Positions 10,859-22,014 of a DNA stretch of 64,000 nt are shown piece by piece (position 1 is the stretch's first letter; every line of letters begins with the position of its first letter). This stretch comes from Gnetum montanum. Its lineage: Eukaryota > Streptophyta > Gnetopsida > Gnetales > Gnetaceae. The position numbers and the translations under genes are program-made. The notes below the pieces were generated by a model. The model was not told the DNA's origin, ran no database searches, and worked only from the letters and a program-made list of their open reading frames with translations. The stretch spans positions 187,386 to 251,385 of the forward strand of contig MNCI01008967.1 in the NCBI GenBank assembly GCA_015680685.1, given 5' to 3'.

Positions 10859-10912
10859 TTGGTCCCTCTTTGTTGACATTTGGAGGAATCTACTCGAGAG
10901 GTGTCAACAAAG
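10859..10912 (-). promoter_or_regulatory. Polypurine tract and stem-loop of element D
   Basis: Minus strand AACAAAGAGGGACCAA abuts the LTR. TTTGTTGACA (10869-10878) pairs perfectly with TGTCAACAAA (10902-10911), loop 23 nt. Confidence 0.75.
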
Positions 10913-12018
10913 AAGTACAAAACACCATGAATGACCAAGTACTAAGCATTGTCCATTGGCCCCTGGTCGAATGTCATCGCACCATGCTCAAAAGTACATT
11001 GGGTTGAGGGAAATGTAGTTTAGGGAAAGGAGGGAATTGGTTGTGACCAGGGGAATTGAAAGATGATCAAGGGTTATAAGTGTTGCCAGAATTGTGGGAG
11101 AGGAGTGCTCTCGCGTGAGCAAGTCATGTCATTGGTCTTTGTCAATAGTCGTGTTTTCAGCAAACTTAGAACCGAGACACTGGAGGTGCATTCTTTGGAG
11201 AAACAGAACCCTTGTGTTATATTTAATGGGGCCCATTATAAACAGCCAAAGCCACGCGATGATGTAAAACATGATCATTTGTGGCATGAGTGTTTTCCCA
11301 AGACAATTGTCTTCTTGCCTGGGGCTTGTATGAGAAGAACCAATGATCTTTGGTCTATGATGTCCACGGGGTCATGGAGACCTTTTCCGTGTATTTTGCT
11401 CTTTGACCTTTTTTTTTCTCTTTTTCTTTTATTTTTTTTCTTTTTGGTCCCTTTGAAGGAGCTTTATTTTTGTGCCGTACTCATGCTTATGCACTTTGCG
11501 TTTGTATCATGTGCTGTGCGTTGTGTTTTGTGTTGCAACTGCTTAGGGAGTCACAGTGGGCAACAGTGCATCAAGAGTTTTGGGATGAATATTGTATCAA
11601 GGGACTATAACTGAGTAGGGTAAAAGGATAATGATGAGGAATGGTGAATGCGTCAGGAGTTGGAAATGTACTTATGAATGGATTGATTAACTTAGTTATG
11701 AGCATCAGGTAGAATGTGATAGTTGTCGTCATGATGGAATGCATCTATGCATGAACGCCTTAAGTGTGTCATCCTGCAAACACCACTCCAAGGGAGCAAG
11801 AAAAACACAAATGATTCAGTTAGCTAAAGTACTTTAAACTTGAATGTAGTCGATGGAATGGGACCATCATGTGGAATTTCAAGGTAAATAGAATCTTCGA
11901 ACAGCATTCAGTTTCATCTCAATCTATGTGACAAATCAGGTGGCAGGTCCTTGGTGAACACGTATAGTCGATTGTAGTAGCATGCCTTTTTGAATGATGT
12001 CAGGTTGTTGATGATGTT
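10913..12018. other. Non-coding 3' region of element D
   Basis: About 1.1 kb between the PPT stem-loop and the hairpin array. It contains a T-rich tract (11405-11445). The longest plus-strand open frame (11063-11614) has no family resemblance, is partly low-complexity and has no counterpart in B or C. Confidence 0.55.
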
Positions 12019-12335
12019 GCCAGTTTATAGTCTTAGCAGACTATTGTGGATTAGTTTTACATCATAATCCTTTGGACGTCGGCAGTTTATCATCGTAGTG
12101 GACGGTGCAATGCTAGTTTATAGTCATGGTGGACTATGAAGAGGCTCGCCAGTTTATAGTCTTAGTGGACTCTGGTGAATGAGTGTGATAGTTTAGTGTC
12201 ATGTCGGATAGAGCTCTGTGGTGTCGGTTTACCATCATGACGCCAGGATGTTCTGTGGTGCTAGTTTTAAGTCATAGCTCTAGGACTATTTTGTGGTATT
12301 AGTTTTAGGTCATGATGCTAGGGTCATGGCGTACC
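12019..12335. repeat. AGTTTA-hairpin array, 3' of pol (element D)
   Basis: Units such as AGTTTATAGTCTTAGCAGAC, AGTTTATAGTCTTAGTGGAC and AGTTTAGTGTCATGTCGGAT, spaced 30-45 bp. Position equals the arrays 3' of pol in C (3411-3783) and B (27261-27796). Confidence 0.8.
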
Positions 12336-12350
12336 TTAAGATCATCAGAC

Positions 12351-15300
12351 TTAGAATGGTTTAAGGTACATGTGATTTGTAGGATTGGCCAATTTGTTTT
12401 CATCCATGTCGGTGAGCTTGAATGCCCCATTATCATAGGCTTTAGTGACTAAGTAAGGTCCTTCCCAGTTGGCTAAGAATTTGTCTGAGTGTTTGCGGAC
12501 CACCTTGAGAACTAGGTCACCTTCCTTGATCGACCACTTATGTGGGTTATGTTGATGACATTGTCATTGCTGTCTCTGGTATCATTCGATTTGATCAAGC
12601 GCTCGTACCCTTTCTTCCTCCATTGAGTCAAGGTCAGCAATGCACAGTTCGTTATTCTGGCTTTCATCAAGGACACTAGAGAGTGTTATCCGTAGTAAGG
12701 GAACCTGTAACTCCAAAGGTAACATAGCTTTAGATCCATATACCAGGCTATATGGTGTCTTTCTTGTGGATGTTCGATGCGTTGTTCGGTATGCCCATAA
12801 TGCATGGATTAACTGCTTGTGCCATCGTCTCTTGCTTTGATTCATCATTTTCTTAAGCACCATGATGATCGTTTTATTCGTAGATTCTACTTGATTGTTG
12901 CTCTGTGGGTAATATGGTGATGAAAATGAGTGTTTAATACCTAGGCTTTCACAGAAGTTTTTAGTATCCGTACTACTAAACTGTGGTCCATTATCGGTGA
13001 CTATGGTCATTGGGATACCAAAGCAAGTTACGATGTTTTCTAATATGAAGTTGCAAACATGTTTGGATGTGGTTTTCCTAAGGGGAATAGCTTCTACCCA
13101 TTTTGTGAAGTATTCATTTGCAGTGATGATGAAGCTATGCCCTACTGAAGATGGTGGTGTTATCGGCCTAATGATGTCTAATCCCCATTTTTGGAATGGC
13201 CATGTGATTTGCGTAGTATGCAATTCATTAGATGGTACGTGTATTAGGTTACTATGCCTTTGGCAAATGTTGCAATTCCTGACCCTGGAGAAGCAATCGT
13301 ACTCCATGTGTGGCTAGTAATAGCCCAAATGTCTAATTTTCATTGCCATTGCTTTGGGTGGTATATGCCCTCCGCACAGTCCTTCGTGAACCTATTCCAC
13401 GATTGTTTGGCTATCGATGCTACTGATGCATGTCAACAAGATGCCTTCATAGGACTTGCGACACAAGGTGTCTCCTATTAATCCATATTTCCTAGAGCGT
13501 TTTCGCACCATGTCTTTTTGAGCACTCGTCAGATGTTGTAGTAGTTCGCCTCGTAGAAGGTACTCTTTTATGTCATCGTACCACTCTATTGCTTGTGTAG
13601 TGTTGACAGATGCTATGGGTATTTCATCGAGTCTGTCAGTTACAGGTTTGGCACAATTTGTTATAGAGATAGGCAATGCATGGAACATCTCAGGTGTCAT
13701 GTTCAAGGCTAGTGTGGCAAGTGCGTCGGCAATGGTATTTTCATTCCTAGGAATATGTTGCACGTCTACGTTGATTAGTTGTTTTAGCAAGTGTTTAGTC
13801 AGGTCACAGTATGGTTGCAAATACGGAGCTTTGCATGTGTAGATCTCTATGACTTGATTAATTAGCAACTGTGAGTCTCCTTGAACTATAGGACGTGTGA
13901 TTCCCAAAGTTAGTGCCGCTATAAGACCTCTAAGAAGACCTTCGTACTCCGCCACATTGTTGGTGCAATGGAAGTTTAGTTTATAGGCAAAGGAATGAAT
14001 TTCTTTCGAGGGATATGTTATGATGGATGCAACACTTCCTCCTTGGGAGGTGGATGCTCTGTCAAAGTATAGGATTGCATCGTAATTATTGGGCACTACG
14101 TCTATGCTATTAATATCTTCATTAGGGAATTCAAGGTTGATTGTCGCTTGATCTTGTGTCGGTGATGTGGTTAATTGATTGGCTATTGGTTGACCCTTTG
14201 TGGAGGATTGAGCAACATAACATAGGTCAAACTCTGCAATCATCACCTTCCATCTAGCTAACCTACTTGATTCATAGATGTTGTTGGTGATAGCTCGAAG
14301 CACGTTATCTTTGCAAATGATATTGACTTGGTTGCGGAAGAGGTAATGCCGTCACTTTTTCAAGGAAAAGACAAGGACGAAGCATAATCTCTCCACGTCA
14401 TTGTATCATTTTTCATGGGCAACCAAGGCATGGCTTAAATAATAAATAGGGATCTTGGCTCCATCTCCTCATTTTTGACAAAGCATGGATGCAATAGAGG
14501 TATCAGATGTCACGAGGTAGATGTAAAAAGGTTTATTGCTTTCCGGAGGATGAACTATTGGCAGTTGAGCCAACTCCATTTTTATGTTTTCAAAGGCTTC
14601 TTGGCATTGTTGAGTCCATTGAAAATGGACATTCTTTCGTAGTAAATACTGCATGGGTTTTAGTTTATCAGTTAGCTTCGCGATAAAGCATCTGATGAAT
14701 TGCAGTCTACCTTGTAGACCACGTAATTCGGTAAGGTTCCTAGGTGGTTGCATACTAGTTATTGCCTTAACCTTATCAGGGTCTACTCGTATGCCTATTT
14801 CAGAGACTACAAAGCCAAGCATTTTTCCCATCTTAACCCCAAAGGCACATTTCTTTGGGTTAAGCCTAAGGTCGTATTTGAGACAACGTTTGAGTACCAA
14901 GTCTAAGTGCTTTGTGTGTTGTTCGGTTGTTTTGGACTTGACCGTGATGTCGTCTACATAATCATTGAGCAAATCGAGCATGTAATCGCTAAATATATAT
15001 GTCATTGCCCTTTGGTATGTGGCACTTGTATTTTTGAGACTGAATGACATCATTGTATTACCGAACGTGCCCCAAGGTATCATGAAGGTCATTTTGAGTT
15101 GGTGTTCTGGGTTGATCTTGATTTGGTTGTATCCCAAGAATCCTTTCATAAAGGAAAATAATGCATGCCTAGTGGTTGAGTCAACGAGTTGATCGATATT
15201 GGGTAGTGGGAAGTCATCCTTTATAGTGGCTATGTTGCGATCATGAAAGTCAATACATATGCGAATGCTACTGTTCTTCTTAGGGCCTACAACAATGTTG

Positions 15301-15824
15301 GATACCTAATCGGCAGAGTCGACAACTCGGATGAAACTGGCCTGATAGAGCTTCATGATTTTGTTACGGACTACCAACGCTACCTCAGGCCTAACCTTGC
15401 GTGCCTTTTGCTTTACTGGTCTAATTTTTTCATCGAGGATGATGTTATGCTAGATGATGCGTGCGTCCAGTCTTGGCATATTGGTATATGACCAAGAGAA
15501 TTTTTTGATATTATTCTTCAGCACTTGTGTAATTTCATTGGAAATTTGCCGATTTAGTAGAGTACTTAGTTTTAATGTTTTAATCTCGCCACTAGACATG
15601 ATGATGGGGACTTTGACGAGGTGATCCTCAGTGATGTTGTTGGCTTCTAAGTTCAAAGTTTTAGTCATATCTTCAAGGCAGTTTGATGTTCCTTGAGTGG
15701 ATGCCACGAAATTATCATAAATTGATGATGAATCTAGATCAATGGATTCTAGATTGACTTCTCATTGAATGGCCCCATGTGGCCCATTGATAGACAATGG
15801 TGAAAAAAGGTGCTTACTATCCAT
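12351..15824 (-). pseudogene. pol: Pol of element D: RT - RNase H - aRNase H - integrase, single frame with stops
   Basis: It starts at ATG 15824 (MDSKHLFSPL), ten bases after a candidate acceptor (TTAATTGGCAG, AG at 15835-15836). The frame is unbroken to the TAA at 12351 (HMYLKPF). RT: YNQIKINPEHQL and NDYVDDITVKS. Ty3-type RNase H: PFYIYLVTSDTSIASMLCQK. Second RNase H: YFDRAST (usual FDGAS, Gly to Arg), NNVAEYEGLLRGL, GDSQLL, NTIADALA, so all four acidic residues are present. Integrase: VHEGLCGGH..CNICQR, WGLDIIRPI, VTDNGPQF, NQVESTNK, so the DDE triad is intact. In-frame stops are mostly TAG/TGA at likely CAG or TGG codons (for example YY*PHM in the integrase zinc region). No chromodomain is visible. 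Confidence 0.92.
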
Positions 15825-15931
15825 GTGTTTGCCCCTGCCAATTAAACAGGGAGCTATGTCAGCAAGGGTGAGTTCCTTTTTTTCATAAGAAATTGATTTT
15901 ACATTTAAAATGTACCCAATGGTATGCCAAG

Positions 15932-16076
15932 GCTAGTTTATTGTCATGCCTGGATGTATGGCAGTTTAAGGCCGCACCGGGCTGTGAATGGCAGTTTAAG
16001 GTCATACTGGGCCATGTGTGGTAGTTTGAGGCCATACTGGGCCATGGTTGGTAGTTTAAGGCCGTACCAGGCCAAG
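15932..16076. repeat. AGTTTA-hairpin array between antisense gene and pol (element D)
   Basis: Four to five units, for example CAGTTTAAGGCCGCACCGGG, CAGTTTAAGGTCATACTGGG and TAGTTTAAGGCCGTACCAGG, with arms GGCC/GGCC or GGYC/GGCC. Confidence 0.8.
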
Positions 16077-16293
16077 CATAATTTGAGCTTTGTGCACATG
16101 AATTTCTTGGATTTTCCGATCGTTATTTGTTTGTTTGTTTTTTTTTCTTTAAAATGTCTGGGTTACTTTGGGAAAATGAATAAATGTATGCAAGAAATAG
16201 AAGAAGTGGCTACCTTAAGGCACAAGGGTGGAATAAAATAAGTAAAATAAGGGAAAATGTGCCATGTGTAGAAAAGTGGGATAAAAAATAATT

Positions 16294-16389
16294 GGGGGGG
16301 GGGGGGGGGGGNNNNNNNNNNNNNNNNNNNNNNNNNNNNNNNNNNNNNNNNNNNNNNNNNNNNNNNNNNNNNNNNNNNNNNNNNNNNNN
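16294..16389. other. Assembly gap with poly-G run
   Basis: Eighteen Gs (16294-16311) precede 78 Ns (16312-16389), followed by TGGGGGAGGG. Open frames drawn through the Ns are meaningless. Confidence 0.95.
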
Positions 16390-17790
16390 TGGGGGAGGGC
16401 CAAATGAGATGCGAGCATGAGTAACCAATGAAATGTGAGTTGGTGGTGGAGATGGGCAGTGTGAATGCTTGGGAACAGAAGATAGTGTAAATTGGAGGGT
16501 TCTCCATCAGCGTGAGTGACTGTAAACTTGTGCTCAGCATGACTTCTAAGCCACGTGAGCAACTTGAGGCTGTGCAGCGTGAGCAGGAGGGACTGTAGCA
16601 TGAGTAATAACAATGAAGGGGAGAGTAGCAACAAACCAGTGCATGGGGAAGAAGCAAGCCAGCTTATTGTTCGCGGAGGAGAGCGAACAACCACTTTAAT
16701 GCCTTTCCCAACCCAAAATCTCATCATGGCTAGGGACTCTGCATAGATATGTGCTTATTCCTTGGTATTCGATCATAGCGTAAGCAAAACATGAGCCATT
16801 AGGGCTGCCATTTTTTTGCCGCATTTCGGAATGAAAATATTTGCTGGATTCTAGGGTTTGTAATGTGATTTTTTTGTGCATTTCAGGCATCAAGGACTTT
16901 GTTGGGGTTTTGTGTTTCACCATTTTCTTGTGATTGTTGTGTGATGGCCTGCATGTTGGCTACATAGGAATTGGTCAGTTGTTCAAACATCAAACCCAGG
17001 GTGCGCCCAGTGTGAGTATCCCAGGGCACACCAGCGTGAGTAGCCCAGGGTGCACGTGGGTTGTAGGGATTACCACGTTTTGGGTGATTTTGATTGCTTT
17101 CCAATTGCAGGGCTATATTTCCAGCATTAGCTATAGGGCATTTTACTGTATTTTATGCATTTTTTGTAGGGCTGTAGCTTTTGTGTGAGTTGCTGGAACT
17201 ACAATTTTTTGTGCATTTTTTCCTACAATTTTTGTGCATTTTTGCTTGGGATTTTCCTACATTTTTGCCTGGGATTTTCTTGCATTTTTTCCTAGGCGTA
17301 AGCGTAAGTTGCAGGAACTGCAATTTTTTTTGTGCATTTTTGGTGGTGTGGATAGTGTGAGTCATGGTCCTTACTACCACATGAGCATTACTCAGTGTGA
17401 GTAACCTTGAATTTTTGCTTAGCAGCATGAGTAAATATTTTTTTTTGTTGCAGCATGAGAAAATGTTCTGTTTTCTAAGATAACGTGAACTTCGTGATGC
17501 CTCTTACTCAACACTTTTACTTTCCAACTTTTACTTACTGGTGTGATGTGATTCAGAGGCTTAAATGACTTACATATTTTTTTTGAATGTTGGTGTTTAA
17601 GTGTTGATGTTGTCTAATGATTTCCAATATTCCCCAATAAGCGTTAGAGACACCAAACAGACATTGGTATTCTTGTCTCATGGGGTGAACTTGTGCACGT
17701 GTTGAATGTTAATTACTTGTTGGGTTTTATTTTCTTATTTTTCAGTTTATAGGTTTTACATGTTTTAAGTTATGTTTTTGGCTCTATGCA
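16390..17790 (+). other. 5' region of the antisense gene of element D
   Basis: About 1.4 kb upstream of the first recognised exon. Words of the AGCGTGAG type, also seen in LTR D, are scattered through 16500-17440. A possible first exon begins at ATG 16601 (MSNNNEGESSNKPVHGEE) and stays open to 16746, but it has no visible likeness to exon 1 of element C. The stretch before 17790 ends in a good acceptor (GGCTCTATGCAG). A promoter cannot be named because the gap lies upstream. Confidence 0.35.
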
Positions 17791-17791
17791 G

Positions 17792-20700
17792 GGGGCCTAA
17801 GCCTTTTCTCCTTGTGGTCGAACTTGTTGGTGTGCTATCTTGGTTTGCCCCTTTGGAATAGAAAATGTCTAGTTATGACATGCAGATCGGGGTGCACGTA
17901 ATATGGTTTCATCCTAATGTTGGTGCCTTTTTATCATTTATTCTTTAGAATTTCAGCGTTGTCATATGGTCCCATTTGAGTGAGCAGCTGACTCGTGATA
18001 TTGTTAAGACCATGTTGACCGGCTCAACACGAGGTGTGTTATCTTTCATCATTGACATAGATGAGGGTCTATATGCAGTTGAGGGAGGCGTTCCTGAAGG
18101 CCCTAGATCAACACACTTTCTAACTCGTGTGTGGGGATTGTCGTCTTGCAACAATTACAATAGCAGTAGCACACTATTTCTAGCTTGCTGTGTACATACA
18201 CTGTTCCAAAATCTGCCTAGAACAGTATATTAAGTAGACAAGTATGCTCTTTTTATACATGTACTAACTTTGACTCACTTAGCGTTATGATAATTGTTTA
18301 CATGTGAACACTTTTTCTTTTGTAGGCCCCGTTTTGCTGAGCATGGATTACATGAGGATGATAGTGGACTTGCCATAGCACGTAAAGCCTTGGAGGCGTT
18401 CATGATGGGCCCCACACTTCGTGCTGCAGTGCTAGGCCAGACCAAGGATGCTATTTTCAATTACCCTAGGCAGTTCTCTAGGGCCTTTGAGCGTTGTCAA
18501 GTTCGCGACTAACTACATGAGGATTGGTCTCCTGATGGGCCTATTTTTCCTCAAACAATTGATCCTACAGCAAGTGTACCTACTCCATTTGTTAGTGGTA
18601 AATGATTGTGTTCTAGGCTTGATTTTCATTTTCATTAAATCATTGCTGATGATATTCTTAATTTTGGCTCAATGTCTCCTGTGTCTTTTCTATAGAGGCC
18701 ATCCCCCTTGAGGGGGTTACCATCATATCTGGGTGCACTGAGGCTACCCTCTGTATGAAGTTTGGAGAGACAGAGGAGTCACAATAGTGGTTGCACAAGA
18801 AGGCACCCAAACAAATCATCAGTCATCTTACCCGCACAGGCCTACTGGACTTGTTTACTACCTTGACTCCCAACATTCCTGTGACTGAAATGTTTTCCAT
18901 CGTTGACTCTTTTAATGATGATGTCTCTTATTTTACTACATGGGTTCGGGGAGTGAAGGTGTCCTTCCACCTCACCGCTGAATTCTTTTCTAATCTTTTC
19001 AACGTACCAGCAGATGGTGTTAAGGTGGTGGTAGATAGGGGAACTAGAGAGGGGCTTGTGATCAAGGAACTTGAGTACTGGCTAGGTGTACTGTGAGGTC
19101 CTAAGGGCTTCGCCATGTAGGATGATACTTGCTTGGCGGAGGTAAACTTTTTGTACCCGCTCTTTAGAGCTCATGCATTTCCTAAATCTCTTTCCCAAGC
19201 AAGAAGTCTTGGGGTGGAGTATGCACGTGTTATGCATTTAGTCTTAGAGATTGGTATGTGTTACGATTGGACACAGTTCCTTGTATTGGGTTTCTATGGA
19301 GANGGTGAAGTGGGACCTAGCATTAACATTAGAGTGTAGCCTGATGATCTCTCCATAGAAACCCAATACAAGGAACTGTGTCCAATCGTAACACATACCA
19401 ATCTCTAAGACTAAATGCATAACACGTNGATCCAGAAGACCGTCGGGAAGGCCAAGGCTAAGGTGAGAAAAGGTGAGCATCTGAGAGATCCTGCCACAGA
19501 GGTGAGGCCATCAAGGACTAAGAAGATTCGATTCATCTTGCCAAGAGTGGGTAAGTATTTTATTATTTTTGCTTTAAGTGTTTTTTATCGCTTTTTGAAT
19601 TCACTTATTTACTTAAATATGTATGCCTATTACGTCATGCTAAATTTTAGATTTGTTGGTGTTAACAGAGGATACCCTCGAGAGGGAAAGGAAAGAATTA
19701 GCTCTAATGGATGAACCTGAAACAGTCACCACTGGGTGTAATGAAGAGGAAGATACGAGGGAAGAAGTAGTTGAGGCCATTCCCATCTTATGGGAAGAGG
19801 ATGGAACGAGTACCATGGAAGCTACACTTACTAAGGCTTTAGATGCCCTTAAGCACTCAAGCGAGGAGAAAGGTGTTTTTGATGGTTTCTTTGATGGGTC
19901 TCTGCACCTTGGTGATTCGCCTGAGCTGACCAGCAAAGGGCCACTTGGTAAGTCTTGTTAGTTTGATCTGCATTTCGTATCTTCTTAGTTTTATGCATTT
20001 TTTTTGACTATCATGGCTTTTCTTGACATCAGACATAGATGCTGAGGTATCTGAAGCACCTGCATCTCAGGCGGGTTGGTCGGAGTTTGAGGCCCCAGTT
20101 GAGATGCCTTCTCATGTAGATTCAAGATCCACTGATCCGTTCAGGCCGTGGCCCGAGATGCCCAATAAAATAGACTTTGTTACTAGCATCGTCGATGATG
20201 TTGTTGCTCGTTTGAGATAGGCTCATCCTGAATTAGGTGTGTACTTTATACTAAGTGCCTGAGTTCATCGTGTTTTTGCATCTATTGGAGGTCTCTGATT
20301 GGCTTATATATATGCAATGTTTGTACCTATATGTGCCAAGCTTCAATGGAGTCCCTTCGAGGCTACCCATATTGATGGTCTCCTGGAATTGCCCAAAGAT
20401 ATTGAGCAGATCCCAAGAGGGATTTATGATGCAGTTTCGGGTTGTGTTGTCCCAAATGCCAAGTCTCTCTGGACCTGTAGGCGCTCAATTGAACAGTTAT
20501 GGCTTGAAATTCAATCATTGAAGGAAAATCTAGCAAAGGTAACAGAGGAGAGGAATGACTTGCAAGCCCATTATGATTTTGCCTCTGCTAGGTTTGCAAG
20601 TGATAGTACATGGTGTACATCTAAGATCACCTGTGCACGTTATTGGGTAGGCTTGAATAGCAAGGTGTAGGCGATTTGAGATTTGGTTGAACAAAGGGCC

Positions 20701-21332
20701 CAAATGGATTTATTGAATAGGAAGTGCCATGACTAGAAGTCCTTTGCATCCAAAGTACATAAATGGGGCTAGGATCAGAAAGATCATAAGCATCAATATA
20801 AAAAATGGTTGAAAGAGGAATTAGTGGAACGTCGTTAGTTGGAGATGTTTGTGGAGGGGTTAGGTCTGCACTCTTCCTATGAGAAGTTTGTTGAATATAC
20901 AGAAGTGGAGGGGTATCCTAAGAGATCCATTACCACTACCTCTAGGGAAGCTTCAACAAGTATGTTTTCTCTTGAGTGCCCCTCCTAGTCTTCTGTGGAC
21001 AAGAGTAAAACCTTGGCTAACATCGACCTCGGGCTCGAGAAGGACTAGACATGCGTGTCTGAAGAAGAGATTCTACAGCACCTGGAGGCTAATCTCAGGC
21101 CTTCCCCACTTGTGAGTATTTTATTGCTCACATTATTTTATTGCTTTCAGTCATAATTTCTCTTTAGTGTTTTTTCTCTCTTTTACCTATTTTTCTGTGC
21201 ATTTACTCATTTTGTTGTTTTGTTTTCTCTTTGTGATAGGGGCGTGGTGGTGATGAGGCTGGCCCTAGTGGGACGGGAGCTGATGATGTAGAGGATTTTG
21301 GGGACCAACCCCCTCCTAACACTAGTCCATGA
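17792..21332 (+). pseudogene. Antisense spliced gene of element D
   Basis: Plus strand, opposite to the element's polyprotein. Inferred exons: 17792-18233, 18326-18597, 18696-19549, 19669-19947, 20033-20236, about 20340-21111, 21240-21332; introns 92, 98, 119, 85, about 100 and 128 bp with GT..AG ends. The first exons hold a decayed NIF/FCP1-like fold: PFLLVVELVGVLSW, FLSFIL*NFSVVIWS, STLFLACCVHTLF, then HEDDSGLAIARKALEAF. Motif I Asp is Glu, as in C. The third exon has LLDLFTTLTPNIPVTEMFSI and WVRGVKVSFHLTAEFFSNLF, then LYPLFRAHAFPKSLSQAR, resembling plant 'putative transposon protein' domains. Later exons are acidic, then coiled-coil-like (LWLEIQSLKENLAKVTEE). It ends PPPNTSP then TGA. Several stops break it, and 19303-19428 is an assembly artefact, so part of exon 3 found in B and C is missing here. 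The middle intron acceptor near 20340 is the least certain. Confidence 0.6.
19225..19428. repeat. 78-bp perfect inverted copy bounded by single Ns (probable assembly artefact)
   Basis: 19225-19302 is repeated exactly, inverted, at 19350-19427, with single Ns at 19303 and 19428. The 46 bases between have no counterpart in the paralogous genes of B and C. The pattern fits faulty gap filling rather than biology. Confidence 0.8.
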
Positions 21333-21648
21333 TTTAGCTTGTTGGTCTTGTCAACCTTGTCATTTCTTTGCTAGTTTGTTATTATTTTTTTGTTGGTTTT
21401 GGAATATGTGAAGAAAAATGTAACATGATCATGGTGTAATATGCAGTTATTCTATTACTGTGCTAACACTCCATATTACATATGTTTATATATTTATGTT
21501 TTACCTTTTCAAGTTTCTTTGTGAACATAAATGTAAACTGGAACTGTGTCTAGCAAAATACGAAATGAACATCATAACCTGAAAAAATGTTAATGATAAT
21601 GACGTAGCAAAATTTTGGTAAATTGGTTGTATACTATGCTTTAGTTTA
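21333..21648. other. 3' flank of the antisense gene of element D
   Basis: AT-rich sequence after the stop, in the place of a 3' untranslated region. No gene seen and no canonical AATAAA that I can point to. Confidence 0.4.
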
Positions 21649-22014
21649 AAGCCATTTCGGGCTAGGTGCGTCAGTTTAAAGTAATGAAGGACTATTTTAT
21701 CTTTGTCGAAGAAAAATAGGAGATTATAGTTATCTTTGGCGAGTTTGTTTTTATTATTTTTTTTACGAAGGAACCAGCCATTTCTGACCATGGCTAGTGT
21801 AACATCGTTGTGGATGCTTGGTAGTTTAACATCATTCCAGACACATAGTAGTTTAACGTCATTTTGGATGAGTAGTAGTTTAACGTCATTTCAGATGAGT
21901 AGTAATTTAATGTCATTTGGATGGGTAGTAGTTTAATGTCATTTCGGACAGGTAGTAGTTTAATGTCATTTTAGATGGGTAGTAGTTTAATGTCATTTCG
22001 GAAGGGTAGTCATT
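21649..22014. repeat. AGTTTA-hairpin array between gag-protease and antisense gene (element D)
   Basis: About eleven units, for example AGTTTAAAGCCATTTCGGGC and a tight run at 21815-22010 with a 28-31 bp period: AGTTTAACGTCATTTCAGAT, AGTTTAATGTCATTTCGGAC and so on. The run ends exactly at the gag-protease stop codon (22015). Confidence 0.85.

Noticed and set aside
11063-11614. 183-codon plus-strand open frame in the 3' region of D
   Set aside because: Contains a low-complexity T-tract stretch, no recognisable domain, and no counterpart in B or C.
16163-16727. Minus-strand open frames spanning the N gap
   Set aside because: They run through 78 unknown bases and a poly-G artefact.
19244-19480. 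Minus-strand frame repeating the sequence of the plus-strand exon
   Set aside because: Produced by the inverted artefact bounded by Ns.
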